Below, piece by piece: positions 44,773-56,223 of a DNA stretch of 64,000 nt. Made by a program: the position numbers and the translations under genes. Below the pieces are notes generated by a model. The model was given only the letters and a program-made list of their open reading frames with translations, had not been told where the DNA came from and searched no databases. Source of the stretch: Flagellimonas taeanensis. Lineage in GTDB: Bacteria; Bacteroidota; Bacteroidia; Flavobacteriales; Flavobacteriaceae. The DNA is taken from assembly GCF_003584105.1 (NCBI RefSeq), contig NZ_QXFO01000009.1, positions 62,001-126,000 on the forward strand, read 5' to 3'. The first letter of the stretch is position 1. The number at the start of each line of letters is the position of its first letter.

Positions 44773-46134
44773 ATGAAAAATATAATGTTTAAATCGATAC
44801 TGGCTTTTGCTGCAATCTCTATTGTATGTTGTGTGGACCCTACCGATTTTGGATCACTGAAGGAAAATTGCAACCCCGACCTGAAGGCCAACATCAGCTT
44901 TGCTGGGTTGGACACGCTTTTGAGGGATGAAGTAATCCAGATCCACGAGGACCTTGTGTTGGAAGGTATTGTCATTTCTTCGGACAGGGCAGGGAACTTT
45001 TTCGGGGAAATTTACCTGCAGGACGCTCCAACAAATCCGTCCCAAGGGGTGTTGCTCCAAATAGATCTTAGGGATTCCCATCTGTTTTTTCCAGCGAACA
45101 GTAAGGTTTTGGTAAAGTTGAAGGGACTTTACTTGGGGAAAACGGGAGAAACGATGAAGTTGGGAAGTGCCTTCACCTCTTTTGGCAATGTGTCCGTGGG
45201 CAGATTGCCCAGCCTGAAGGTCATGGAACACGTGTTCCGCTCATGTGAGGAGGTGAATGCAGAACCCACCCTCTTCACCATTTCAGAATTGGATAGCATA
45301 CCCGTCAACACCTTGGTGCGTTTTGAAGGATTGGAGGTGGTGGAAAGGGAGCTTGGGGAAACCTATGCGATTTCAGCAGAGGAAACCGAAAGGAATCTTC
45401 AGGATTGTGGGGAAAATGAACTGGTCCTGCTCAATAGTGGGTATTCCGATTTCCAGGCCAATTTGCTTCCTTTTGGAAACGGGACTGTCACCGGAGTGCT
45501 GATCAAGGATGGCAAAACACCTCAATTGGTCATAAGGGACGTGGTCGATCTTGAGTTGATAAATGAACGTTGCCCCGAAATCATCACCGAATTTACCTCC
45601 ACCCAAATTTTCATTTCAGAACTCGCCGATCCTGATAATAATGCAGGGGCGCGTTTTGTGGAACTCTACAATTCGGCCCCAGAGCCTTTGGACCTGAACC
45701 TGTGGACACTTCGAAGATATACCAACGAGAATACGGAGATCAGTTCCACCATTGATCTCTCGGGTTTCATCATTGGTGCCAATAGTACACTCGTGATTTC
45801 CCCAAATGCCCCAGAGTTTGAACTGGTCTATGGCTTTCCTCCAGATCTTGGCGTCTCCACCAACAGCCCGGCAGACTCCAACGGGGATGACAATTTGGAA
45901 CTGGTGGACCCTTTTGGCACCGTAATCGATGTCTTTGGAAGAATCGGCGAGGACGGTTCCGGCACCGACCACGAGTTTGAGGATGGCCGTGCAGTGCGGA
46001 ACAGCAACATTATCGAAGGAAATGTGGTCTATACCTTCTCGGAATGGACCATATTTAATGATACCGGTGATGCGGGGACCATCAACCAGCCCCAAAATGC
46101 CCCACAGGATTTTACCCCTGGGATACGGGAATGA
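44773..46134 (+). CDS. DUF5689 and lamin-tail-domain lipoprotein
   Basis: A 453-residue lipoprotein (Cys-containing signal, IVCC); ATG at 44773 chosen over a TTG at 44767. Residues about 35-260 have the DUF5689 pattern (LVLEGIVISSDRAGNFFGEI, LYLGKTGETMKLGSAF). Residues about 275-390 form a lamin-tail domain (QIFISELADPDNNAGARFVE, LNLWTLRRYTNENTEIS, DDNLELVDPFGTVIDVFGRI). Lamin-tail domains occur in secreted nucleases and surface proteins of Bacteroidota. It begins 10 bp after the receptor stop and probably works as its surface partner. Confidence 0.82.
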   Translation: MKNIMFKSILAFAAISIVCCVDPTDFGSLKENCNPDLKANISFAGLDTLLRDEVIQIHEDLVLEGIVISSDRAGNFFGEIYLQDAPTNPSQGVLLQIDLRDSHLFFPANSKVLVKLKGLYLGKTGETMKLGSAFTSFGNVSVGRLPSLKVMEHVFRSCEEVNAEPTLFTISELDSIPVNTLVRFEGLEVVERELGETYAISAEETERNLQDCGENELVLLNSGYSDFQANLLPFGNGTVTGVLIKDGKTPQLVIRDVVDLELINERCPEIITEFTSTQIFISELADPDNNAGARFVELYNSAPEPLDLNLWTLRRYTNENTEISSTIDLSGFIIGANSTLVISPNAPEFELVYGFPPDLGVSTNSPADSNGDDNLELVDPFGTVIDVFGRIGEDGSGTDHEFEDGRAVRNSNIIEGNVVYTFSEWTIFNDTGDAGTINQPQNAPQDFTPGIRE

Positions 46135-46153
46135 ACGGTAAACCTAAAAAAGA

Positions 46154-46178
46154 AAAGCCCCATAAAATGGGGCTTTAT
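46154..46178. terminator. Bidirectional terminator between convergent genes
   Basis: AAAGCCCC (46154-46161), loop ATAAAAT, GGGGCTTT (46169-46176). Symmetric A/T flanks serve both the plus-strand lamin-tail gene and the minus-strand SYLF gene. Confidence 0.85.
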
Positions 46179-46198
46179 TCTTTACCGATGGAGCTACC

Positions 46199-46729
46199 TT
46201 AAAAAGCCTTATACCCAAACTTCTGTCCGCCCACGGAGGCATCGGCCATCAAACCGGCCTTGGGCAGGGCAAACACGGCCACGCCATCCTTGTATTTGGC
46301 ATTGAAGGCCACCCCTGATTTTAGGGCCACGGCAGAGGTTTCCGCGGCAAATTGGAACTCGCCGCCCTTAAAGCGCTCCAGGTCCACATCGGTCTCAAAA
46401 AAGATGACCTCGATGATGGCCTGTCCACCGGCCTGTAGCCCCACGTTCAATTTTTTAAGGTCGGCCATGCCCACGGCACTCCCATCCTCATAAACGACCC
46501 CGTTCCCAGAGGCCCCGCCAATGATAAAGCCTCCCTTGCCCACGTTGGGGAAGAGGGCATAACCTGCCGAATCCTCAAAAAAATCTTCCAGCCCTGGTTG
46601 GGCATTCAAAAGGGTTTGCTTTGCCTTTTGGGCATCGTCCATTATTTTGTGATCTTTTTTGCTCTGGGCCAAGACACTAACTCCAAACAGCAGCGTCATA
46701 GCCAGTGCAATTGATTTTGCGATTTTCAT
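46199..46729 (-). CDS. SYLF-domain (YSC84-like) exported protein
   Basis: A 176-residue protein with a signal peptide (1-22, ...VLAQ). The SYLF/YSC84 domain covers about 45-175: FFEDSAGYALFPNVGKGGFI (about 49-68), GASGNGVVYEDG, ADLKKLNVGLQAGGQAIIEV and VFALPKAGLMADASVGGQKF. The domain binds phosphoinositides in eukaryotes; in bacteria it is probably a periplasmic or membrane-associated protein of unknown role. Start fixed by the signal peptide. Confidence 0.85.
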   Translation of the reverse strand: MKIAKSIALAMTLLFGVSVLAQSKKDHKIMDDAQKAKQTLLNAQPGLEDFFEDSAGYALFPNVGKGGFIIGGASGNGVVYEDGSAVGMADLKKLNVGLQAGGQAIIEVIFFETDVDLERFKGGEFQFAAETSAVALKSGVAFNAKYKDGVAVFALPKAGLMADASVGGQKFGYKAF

Positions 46730-46831
46730 AATACGTGTGTTTTAGTGTTTCACCAAAGGTAAAAAACGAACCCCTTCCATTTTGGAAAGGGTTTGCCAAT
46801 TAATGTTAATGAAATGGTATTGTTTGGCCGT

Positions 46832-47437
46832 CTATTTGGGAAAATCGGCATGGGCCATGACCTCCTCCATTTGCAGCACATGGCGCTCGGTGTGGGCAGC
46901 AGTGAATATAATGAGTTGCAATGCATCCACTGTACCAAATGGGAAATCGCTGTTGAAGCGGTTTCTCAGGTCGTCATCAGTGGTTTTTACATAATCCATG
47001 AGTTCGCTCCGCTTATCCAAAAAAGCTTGCAATGTTTCCTCGTGGGAACCAAATTTACCACTGGGCTCAAAAGCTTCGGAGGTTTTCACTTTGCTGCTCC
47101 TGTCCGTTATCATGGGCATGATCTGTTCGTCCTTGAATACCAAGGAATCTTTTAGCTCCGGGTTGGGGCCATCGGCCACGGACTTGTGCACCAAATCCCC
47201 AAAGGTGGTTTCCAGAATGGCAAGGTGTTCCACTCCTTCTGCAATGGACCAGGAGCCATCACCTGGTTTAAAGTTCAGTTGTTCATCGGTAAGGCCGTTC
47301 AAAACGTTCAACATGTGGTCCCGGGTTTCGGCCAAATGTTGGTTTGCCATCTTGCGCTCTTCCTCTGTAAGCTTTCCCGTATCTCTACTAAAGCCGAAGA
47401 GGACCAACGCCAACATGGGTAGCATCATTTTTTTCAT
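46832..47437 (-). CDS. DinB-family protein, exported
   Basis: A 201-residue DinB superfamily protein with a signal-peptide-like N-terminus (MKKMMLPMLALVLFGFS). Four-helix pattern: HLAETRDHMLNVLNGLTDEQ (about 34-53), GVEHLAILETTFGDLV (about 68-83, His71) and IFTAAHTERHVLQMEEV (about 177-193, His182/His186). It resembles the 1739 gene in plan. Role unknown; perhaps thiol-transfer chemistry. Minus strand, 102 bp after the SYLF gene. Confidence 0.8.
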   Translation of the reverse strand: MKKMMLPMLALVLFGFSRDTGKLTEEERKMANQHLAETRDHMLNVLNGLTDEQLNFKPGDGSWSIAEGVEHLAILETTFGDLVHKSVADGPNPELKDSLVFKDEQIMPMITDRSSKVKTSEAFEPSGKFGSHEETLQAFLDKRSELMDYVKTTDDDLRNRFNSDFPFGTVDALQLIIFTAAHTERHVLQMEEVMAHADFPK

Positions 47438-47687
47438 TTCTACAGTGTTTTAGATTGTTGTGATTGTGTTTTTGGATTACTCAATGTAATCCAATATAAA
47501 GATATGGTAAATATATACCCCTAAGAGGGTCAAATGCGCCAAATTGAGGGGTTAGTCTATCAAAATGGAAAAATCTATGAAACCATTTGTTTAAATAGGT
47601 TTAATCTATGATTTTATAATATTTTAATATGAATTGTCTATGCTGAAGAACGGCATTTTTGTAATTTTATGGAGGCGAAAAATCTAA

Positions 47688-49931
<2,244 letters not shown>

Positions 49932-49980
49932 TTTTGACAATTGACATAAGTCTATAGAAAAAGAAAAGAAACTGCAAAAG

Positions 49981-50017
49981 ACTGCCATGACCAACTAAGG
50001 TTGTGGCAGTTTTTTTA
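49981..50017 (+). terminator. Terminator after katG
   Basis: ACTGCCA (49981-49987) pairs with TGGCAGT (50004-50010), with an inner CAAC/GTTG stem, followed by seven Ts. Lies 17 bp before the ankyrin gene start, so readthrough may decide its expression. Confidence 0.8.
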
Positions 50018-50033
50018 TAACTTTCAACATAGT

Positions 50034-50510
50034 ATGAGCAGTAACGAAGATTTTTTCAACCATATTCGGAATGGCCAATTGGATGCTGTCAAATCCTTGC
50101 TGGATGCCGTTCCCAAACTCTTGGAGACCCAAGACCAAAGAGGGTCGACCCCACTCTTGCTCGCCGCATATTATGGCCATGGAGATTTGGTAAAACACTT
50201 CTTGGAAAAAGGGGCCAAGGTCGATGCCAAGGACGGGTCCGGCAACACGGCACTGATGGGCGTCTGTTTTAAGGGTTATGTGGACATTGCAAAGCAATTG
50301 ATCCATGCCGGGGCAAATGTGAACCATAAAAATGCCATGGGAGCTACCTGTTTGATCTATGCGGTGACCTTCAACAGGGAAGATATGGCGGAACTGCTTT
50401 TGGCACATGGGGCCGATGTCTCTATGAAGGATACCAAAGGAAAATCCGCTCTGGACCATGCCAGGGAACAGGGCATACAGTCATTGGTAAAACTATTGGC
50501 AAACAAGTGA
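50034..50510 (+). CDS. Ankyrin-repeat protein downstream of katG
   Basis: A 158-residue protein starting MSSNEDFFNHIRNG; the earlier TTG at 50001 is inside the terminator stem. It has about four ankyrin units (GQLDAVKSLLDAVPKLLETQ, GSTPLLLAAYYGHGDLVKHF, GNTALMGVCFKGYVDIAKQL, GATCLIYAVTFNREDMAELL). Such proteins beside catalase genes (for example AnkB in Pseudomonas) aid catalase function by an uncertain mechanism; that role here is inference. The next start overlaps its TGA stop. Confidence 0.85.
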   Translation: MSSNEDFFNHIRNGQLDAVKSLLDAVPKLLETQDQRGSTPLLLAAYYGHGDLVKHFLEKGAKVDAKDGSGNTALMGVCFKGYVDIAKQLIHAGANVNHKNAMGATCLIYAVTFNREDMAELLLAHGADVSMKDTKGKSALDHAREQGIQSLVKLLANK

Positions 50511-51286
50511 TGGCCCAAACCCTCCGTATAGCAATCGTACAGTCCCATCTTCACTGGGAGAATCCGGAACAGAACAGAAAAATGTTCGAGGAGAAGATCG
50601 ATACCATTTCAGAGGATGTCGATTTGGTCGTGCTTCCTGAAATGTTCACCAGCGGGTTTACCATGGAACCAGCGCACATTGACCCATCCGAAGGAAGGAA
50701 AACGGTGGAATGGATGCAGCGATTGGCCCAACAAAAGAACATGGCCTTGACCGGAAGTATCCTCTTTCCGGAAAATGGAAACTATTTCAATCGACTGTTC
50801 TTTGTGGAACCCAATGGAAAATACAGTACCTACGACAAAAAGCACACATTTACCTTGGCGGGAGAGGATAAGGTATATGAAGCTGGGAAACACAAACTGA
50901 TCGTAGAGTTTAGGGGTTTTAAATTATGTCCGTTGATCTGTTACGACCTTCGTTTTCCGGTCTGGGCCAGAAATGTGGAAGATTATGATGTGCTGATCTA
51001 TGTGGCCAACTGGCCAAAACCCAGGATCGAGGCGTGGGATACGCTGCTCAAGGCACGGGCCATTGAGAATATGGCCTACTGCGTAGGGGCAAACCGAATC
51101 GGCCAAGACAGCTTACAGCATGAATATCCAGGGCATTCGGCTGTCTATGATGTGCTGGGGAAACAAATCGCCTACTCTGATGAAGAGGAAATCCTCTATG
51201 CTATATTGGACAAAGGGCACGTGGAATCTACCCGAAAAAAACTACGCTTTTTGGAGGACAGGGACGATTTTAATTGGAAAGGATAA
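50510..51286 (+). CDS. Nitrilase-superfamily omega-amidase (YafV-like)
   Basis: A 258-residue C-N hydrolase with the triad Glu44 (VLPEMFTSGF), Lys110 (YDKKHTF) and Cys144 (PLICYDLRFP). Sequence style matches YafV/Nit2 omega-amidases, which remove the amide from 2-oxoglutaramate or 2-oxosuccinamate. ATG overlaps the ankyrin stop (TGATGG). Convergent with the Ig-like lipoprotein, with a 17-bp tail-to-tail overlap. Confidence 0.9.
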   Translation: MAQTLRIAIVQSHLHWENPEQNRKMFEEKIDTISEDVDLVVLPEMFTSGFTMEPAHIDPSEGRKTVEWMQRLAQQKNMALTGSILFPENGNYFNRLFFVEPNGKYSTYDKKHTFTLAGEDKVYEAGKHKLIVEFRGFKLCPLICYDLRFPVWARNVEDYDVLIYVANWPKPRIEAWDTLLKARAIENMAYCVGANRIGQDSLQHEYPGHSAVYDVLGKQIAYSDEEEILYAILDKGHVESTRKKLRFLEDRDDFNWKG

Positions 51287-52889
51287 AATTTTCCTCTTTT
51301 TCCCAATTCGCCCGTATCTCAATCAACCCTGGGTAGTAACTGATGCGCTCGGGCTGAACTTTGTTGAGGTAGCTTCCCGTGTCCCATTTCCCATTTCCGT
51401 TCTCGTCAAAAATAACGCGTGCCACATAGTTGGACGGTTCAAGGCTGTTGAATTCAAAAACTTGGGGTTTGGTGGCAATGATCTCGCGCAGCACTTCCCC
51501 TTTTTCGTTGGTCAACTGTACGATGACAGGATAGGTCACATCGCCGCCGAGGTTCATGCGAAGGATGCCATAATCCGCTAGGCTACTGGTAGAGAAACTA
51601 TAGTCCAGTGTGTCGTTCTGCATCCCAAAAAAATCGGTAATGGCACCTGGAAGAAAAGAGAAACGGTACTTTTGGTTGGGTTCCACATCAAAATCAAAAT
51701 CTACTTTGTTCTCCAATGTGTCCAAGGCATGGGTATAGGGTAACGGAATGGAATCACTGACCATCAGCCCTACCTTGCTGGTATCGACTTCGGTGATGGG
51801 TGTATTGGCAAGTAGGCTAAAAGTGTCTTCCAGATTGAACTTTCCACTGGCACTGGTGGACACTCTTAGGGAATCCATGGGCAATTTTCGGGTCTTTACG
51901 GTAAAGGTATCGATCATTTTCATCCTATCGTTGGTCACAGTAAAGATGATGGAATCCAGATCGGTGGGGGTCAGCCAATAGTTCAAGGTGTCCTTGCCCC
52001 GCTCCTTTTGGATGGTGGTCCTCACAGAGTCGGGCAATACGGTCAATGGCTCGATTTTCATGTTCCTATGGTTGCCCTGAAAACCAAAGATGATTTTGTT
52101 CTTGGCCACATAACTGGGCACGGAAGCGGCATAATCAGAGACTTCCTTAAAAAGGCTCAACACATAGGTAGAGTCCGTGGGGACAATGACCGTATCTTGG
52201 ATAAAACCGATTTTGTCCTGTTTTTGGTCGAACATATTGTTCTTGTTCACATCTTTTAGCGCGATGAGGGCATATCTGCCCGCTTTCAGGTTTTTGAGCT
52301 CGAACAAAGGAAGGCTGTCCCCGGTATTGGAAATATACAGTGGAGGGCTTTTGTAGATAGTGGAATCGGTATAGGTACTGTCCATTTCGTAGAGCATCAC
52401 ACTGATGAATTCTTCCGCTTTACGGTCAAAGGCATCCTTTACGGCACCTGAAACGGAAAGGGAATCGATATAATCGCCGGTGGAAAAAACATAGGTCAAA
52501 AATCTGTTGGGGTTGCCCTCATTGTTGTCCACAATGCTTTGCCCAAAATTGATGGTATAGGTGGTGTTTTCCCGAAGGGTGTCCTTTATGGTCAGTTCAA
52601 TGTACTTGCTTGGGGTGCCTTGTGGAGAGATCACAGCAGGGTTCTTGAAAGGAGGGGAGACCACCAATTGGTTCTGCACGTCCTGCAACTTGATGAGCTC
52701 GTCAAAATAGAGGCGTATTTTCTGGGCCTTGAAGTTGATGCTGAAGTTTTCAGGCTCCGTGCGCACCAATTTTGGGGGCGTTACATCCTTGGGGCCACCG
52801 CTCGGAGACCCTCTTTTGGCACATTGCCAAAGCGCCAGAACCATGAAGGCGAGGAATAGAAACCCCAACACTTTTTTTAAGTACACCAT
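51270..52889 (-). CDS. Ig-like (SbsA/Big_5) domain lipoprotein
   Basis: A 539-residue lipoprotein, start MVYLKKVLGF; lipobox LWQC (Cys23), followed by the flexible KRGSPSGGPKDVTPPKLV. N-terminal Ig-like Big_5 domain (about 38-140: RTEPENFSINFKAQKIRLYF, TYTINFGQSIVDNNEGN). The rest is beta-rich with a C-terminal carboxypeptidase-regulatory-like segment (about 460-539, RVIFDENGNGKWDTGSYL). Widespread in Bacteroidota; function unknown. Its 3' end overlaps the amidase. Confidence 0.78.
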   Translation of the reverse strand: MVYLKKVLGFLFLAFMVLALWQCAKRGSPSGGPKDVTPPKLVRTEPENFSINFKAQKIRLYFDELIKLQDVQNQLVVSPPFKNPAVISPQGTPSKYIELTIKDTLRENTTYTINFGQSIVDNNEGNPNRFLTYVFSTGDYIDSLSVSGAVKDAFDRKAEEFISVMLYEMDSTYTDSTIYKSPPLYISNTGDSLPLFELKNLKAGRYALIALKDVNKNNMFDQKQDKIGFIQDTVIVPTDSTYVLSLFKEVSDYAASVPSYVAKNKIIFGFQGNHRNMKIEPLTVLPDSVRTTIQKERGKDTLNYWLTPTDLDSIIFTVTNDRMKMIDTFTVKTRKLPMDSLRVSTSASGKFNLEDTFSLLANTPITEVDTSKVGLMVSDSIPLPYTHALDTLENKVDFDFDVEPNQKYRFSFLPGAITDFFGMQNDTLDYSFSTSSLADYGILRMNLGGDVTYPVIVQLTNEKGEVLREIIATKPQVFEFNSLEPSNYVARVIFDENGNGKWDTGSYLNKVQPERISYYPGLIEIRANWEKEENFILSN

Positions 52890-52954
52890 GCCTAAAACCA
52901 ATGTGGGACAAAGAAACAACTAATTTGAAAACTGGGGCAAGGGATTCACAAATT

Positions 52955-53665
52955 TTAACCCTGCTGCACCACGGCCATGCTCAGCAAGGAGACCTCCACC
53001 TTTTCAAGCTGTAATAGGGCTCTTGTACAGGATTCCATGGTGGAGCCTGTGGTGATTACATCGTCCACCAAGAGCACATGCCTGAAATTGAGATTGCAGT
53101 CAGGGTTTACCCAAAAAGCTTCTTTGGAGCTCTCCCAACGCAGATGCCGATCCTTTTTGGTCTGTGATTTTATGTTCACGCCCTTTACGAGGATGTCATC
53201 CCTGTACTCGGCATGGAGGCTCTCCGCTATTTTTTGAGCAAAGAGTGCTACTTGGTTATATCCCCTCTTTTTCTGTTTTTTGGGGTGTAGCGGGACCGGG
53301 ACCACCACATCTATCTTTCCAAGGCCGGCATCATTTTGAAGATGGGCGCCACACCAATCCCCCAAAAAGCTCCCTATCTCTTCTTGGTTTTTATATTTCA
53401 ACCAATGGATCAAGTTTTTTACCAGGCCATTTTTAGGGAAAAAAATGAACGAAGCCGCCTTTTTTATCGGGATTCTTCCATAAAACATACGGTCTACTGC
53501 GTTTTCTTCCAGAAAGTTATGATCGGTGAGTGGCACATCATGTCGACAAACTGCACACAAAATGTGTTCTCCCCTAAATAATTGGGCATTACATCCAAAA
53601 CATACCCTTGGCAATAGGATGTTGTTAATCTCGTTTATTATCTTAGCCAACCTTTTTGGTGTCAA
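52955..53665 (-). CDS. ComF-family phosphoribosyltransferase-like protein
   Basis: A 236-residue ComF homologue. A zinc-finger-like N-terminus has Cys22, Cys25, Cys37 and Cys40 (VCFGCN and LCAVC). The PRTase part shows DVVVPVPLHPKKQKKRGYNQ (about 118-137) and the PRPP loop LLVDDVITTGSTMES (about 199-213). ComF helps DNA uptake during natural transformation; in many genomes the gene persists without a known role. No other competence gene is seen nearby. Confidence 0.9.
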   Translation of the reverse strand: MTPKRLAKIINEINNILLPRVCFGCNAQLFRGEHILCAVCRHDVPLTDHNFLEENAVDRMFYGRIPIKKAASFIFFPKNGLVKNLIHWLKYKNQEEIGSFLGDWCGAHLQNDAGLGKIDVVVPVPLHPKKQKKRGYNQVALFAQKIAESLHAEYRDDILVKGVNIKSQTKKDRHLRWESSKEAFWVNPDCNLNFRHVLLVDDVITTGSTMESCTRALLQLEKVEVSLLSMAVVQQG

Positions 53666-53697
53666 ATCTTATACGCGTTAGAGTAGTCTGTCAATCC

Positions 53698-54594
53698 ATG
53701 AACCCCCAAGATAACAATTTCAACTACAAGATTATCTTTGCTGCGCTTGTTGCGGTCATTGTGGGTATTTTGATAGCCTTCTACTACAGCTATGCACAGT
53801 CCAAGAACCAAATGTCCTTTTTGGAACAGGAGAAATCCCTTTTGGTGAAGGACCTGACCCTGATGAAGGCCGAAGTGGACCGTTTATCAGGACTCAATGA
53901 AGTGAACGATATAGAATTGCAGACCTCTAGGTTCCGGGTGCAACAATTGTTGGACTCCGTGGGCCGATTGAACTTCAGTATCACCAAATTAAAAGAGACC
54001 CGAAAGGAACTACGTAAGTTGGAAATCCGTTTTGATAGCCTAAAACTCAAGAACAACTTTCTCCGGTACAACAATAGTCTTTTGGCCAGTAGGTATGAAG
54101 AGACCCGCAAGCAACTTGAGGATTTGAGGGGCAGGGCCAGCAATATGGAGCGAACAGAGTCCCTGCTACGGGAAACCAACAGGGAACTCACCCGCGAGCT
54201 CAAGATCAAAAGCTACTTAAAACTACAGGATGCCGAAGGAAGCGGTTTCCGATTAAGGGCAGGCAGGCCCATCAAGACCAACAAGGCTTCCACTATTGAA
54301 AAATTGCGGGGCTGTGTCACTATTTTGAGCGATGCCAATGAAAAAGGCGACATCAAGGTGTTGTACCTCCAATTTTTGGACCCCAATATGGCCGTCATCG
54401 AGGACAATGCCAACACCATTTCTGTGAGCGGGAACACTTATAGCAAGAAAGTGGAAATCGTTTACACCGGAAAAGAGATCAGTATCTGCGACGCCATAAC
54501 CGTTCCCGAAGCATCATTGGTGGAGGGAATCTATACCTTGAATGTGTTTGAGGACGAAAGATTGCTCGCCTCCACTGAATTTCAGTTGAAATAG
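53698..54594 (+). CDS. Membrane-anchored coiled-coil protein
   Basis: A 298-residue protein; start MNPQDNNFN. One N-terminal helix (about 11-31, IIFAALVAVIVGILIAFYY), then a coiled coil to about 180 with heptad-rich segments (EQEKSLLVKDLTLMKAEVDR, RFDSLKLKNNFLRYNNSLLA), then a small beta-rich domain (about 185-298) ending LNVFEDERLLASTEFQLK. Likely periplasmic structural or scaffold protein. The comF-this-glyS neighbourhood is typical of Flavobacteriia; function unknown. Confidence 0.75.
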   Translation: MNPQDNNFNYKIIFAALVAVIVGILIAFYYSYAQSKNQMSFLEQEKSLLVKDLTLMKAEVDRLSGLNEVNDIELQTSRFRVQQLLDSVGRLNFSITKLKETRKELRKLEIRFDSLKLKNNFLRYNNSLLASRYEETRKQLEDLRGRASNMERTESLLRETNRELTRELKIKSYLKLQDAEGSGFRLRAGRPIKTNKASTIEKLRGCVTILSDANEKGDIKVLYLQFLDPNMAVIEDNANTISVSGNTYSKKVEIVYTGKEISICDAITVPEASLVEGIYTLNVFEDERLLASTEFQLK

Positions 54595-54618
54595 CGCATT
54601 TCTTTTTGGGTAAAATTC

Positions 54619-54626
54619 TATTTTTG
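54619..54626 (+). promoter_or_regulatory. Candidate -7 element immediately before glyS
   Basis: TATTTTTG, perfect TAnnTTTG, ending only 4 bp before the glyS ATG. If used, the transcript would begin at or near the start codon (leaderless). Confidence 0.4.
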
Positions 54627-54630
54627 CCCA

Positions 54631-56172
54631 ATGGCAAATCAGGAAGACATTTTTAAGAAGGTAATCTCCCATGCGAAGGAATACGGGTACGTGTTCCAAT
54701 CCAGTGAGATATATGATGGACTCAGCGCAGTGTATGACTACGGGCAGAACGGGGCCGAGCTAAAGAAAAACATTCGCGAATATTGGTGGAAGGCCATGGT
54801 GCAGCTCAATGAGAACATCGTGGGCATCGATGCCGCCATTTTTATGCACCCCACCACTTGGAAGGCCTCTGGCCACGTGGATGCCTTCAACGATCCGTTG
54901 ATCGACAACAAGGATTCCAAAAAAAGATACCGTGCCGATGTTTTGATCGAAGACCATGTCGCCAAGATTGAAGCAAAGATCGATAAAGAAGTGGCCAAGG
55001 CAGAAAAACGTTTTGGTGACAGTTTTGATAAAGAACAATTTTTGTCCACCAACCAGCGCGTCATCGAATATCAGGCCCAGGCCGATACCATCCTGAAACG
55101 CATGGCAAGATCCTTGGAAAAAGAAGATCTCGCCGATGTGAAGGCCTTGATCGAGGAGTTGGAAATCGTTTGTCCCATATCCGGATCTAAAAACTGGACG
55201 GATGTCAAGCAGTTCAACCTGATGTTCGGTACCAAATTGGGTGCCTCAGCCGATAGTGCCATGGACCTATACCTTAGGCCGGAGACCGCACAAGGTATAT
55301 TTGTCAACTTTTTGAACGTTCAGAAAAGTGGACGTATGAAGATTCCCTTCGGGATTGCACAAACAGGGAAAGCTTTCCGAAATGAGATCGTGGCCCGTCA
55401 GTTCATTTTCCGTATGCGGGAGTTTGAACAGATGGAAATGCAGTTCTTCATCAAGCCGGGTACCCAAATGGAGTGGTACGAGGCATGGAAGGAAAAGCGA
55501 ATGAAGTGGCACCTCTCTTTAGGAATGGGAGCCGATAATTACCGTTTCCACGACCATGAAAAATTGGCCCACTACGCCGATGCCGCGGCCGATATCGAAT
55601 TCAAGTTCCCATTCGGGTTCAAGGAGTTGGAGGGAATCCACTCCCGTACCGACTTCGATTTGGGCAACCATGAAAAATATTCCGGAAAAAAATTGCAGTA
55701 CTTCGACCCAGAGTTGAACGAAAGCTACGTGCCCTACGTGTTGGAAACCTCCATTGGTCTGGACCGTATGTTCTTGGCCGTGTTCTCTAATTCACTACAA
55801 GAAGAAGAACTTGAGAACGGCACAACCCGTACCGTATTAAAGATTCCTGCTGTGTTGGCCCCCTACAAAGTGGCCGTTCTACCGTTGTTGAAACGGGATG
55901 GACTCCCAGAAGTCGCCCAAAAATTGGTGGACGAACTGAAATGGGATTTCAATGTGGATTACGATGAAAAGGACGCCGTAGGCCGTCGTTACCGTCGTCA
56001 AGATGCCGCAGGAACGCCCTTCTGTGTCACCGTGGACCATCAAACCTTGGAAGATGATACCGTCACCATCCGCCATCGGGACACCATGGATCAACAACGT
56101 GTGAAACTTTCCGAAGTGAAGGACATCATCTCCAAAGAGGTGGATATGCGCTATTGGTTGCAGAAAATCTGA
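54631..56172 (+). CDS. glyS: Glycyl-tRNA synthetase, single-chain class II
   Basis: A 513-residue alpha2-type GlyRS charging tRNA-Gly. Catalytic motifs: CPISGSKNW and FNLMFGTKLG (about 182-205), RPETAQGIFVNF (motif 2 region, about 216-227), ARQFIFRMREFEQMEMQFFI, EGIHSRTDFDLGNH, ETSIGLDRMFLAVF (motif 3) and a C-terminal anticodon-binding domain (about 410-513). Complete. Single-gene unit by spacing; the -7 box lies immediately upstream. Confidence 0.97.
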   Translation: MANQEDIFKKVISHAKEYGYVFQSSEIYDGLSAVYDYGQNGAELKKNIREYWWKAMVQLNENIVGIDAAIFMHPTTWKASGHVDAFNDPLIDNKDSKKRYRADVLIEDHVAKIEAKIDKEVAKAEKRFGDSFDKEQFLSTNQRVIEYQAQADTILKRMARSLEKEDLADVKALIEELEIVCPISGSKNWTDVKQFNLMFGTKLGASADSAMDLYLRPETAQGIFVNFLNVQKSGRMKIPFGIAQTGKAFRNEIVARQFIFRMREFEQMEMQFFIKPGTQMEWYEAWKEKRMKWHLSLGMGADNYRFHDHEKLAHYADAAADIEFKFPFGFKELEGIHSRTDFDLGNHEKYSGKKLQYFDPELNESYVPYVLETSIGLDRMFLAVFSNSLQEEELENGTTRTVLKIPAVLAPYKVAVLPLLKRDGLPEVAQKLVDELKWDFNVDYDEKDAVGRRYRRQDAAGTPFCVTVDHQTLEDDTVTIRHRDTMDQQRVKLSEVKDIISKEVDMRYWLQKI

Positions 56173-56223
56173 TTTTTCAACCTGAACTTTTAAGTCGTGT
56201 GCTGCAATGTTTCCTTGGGGAGA

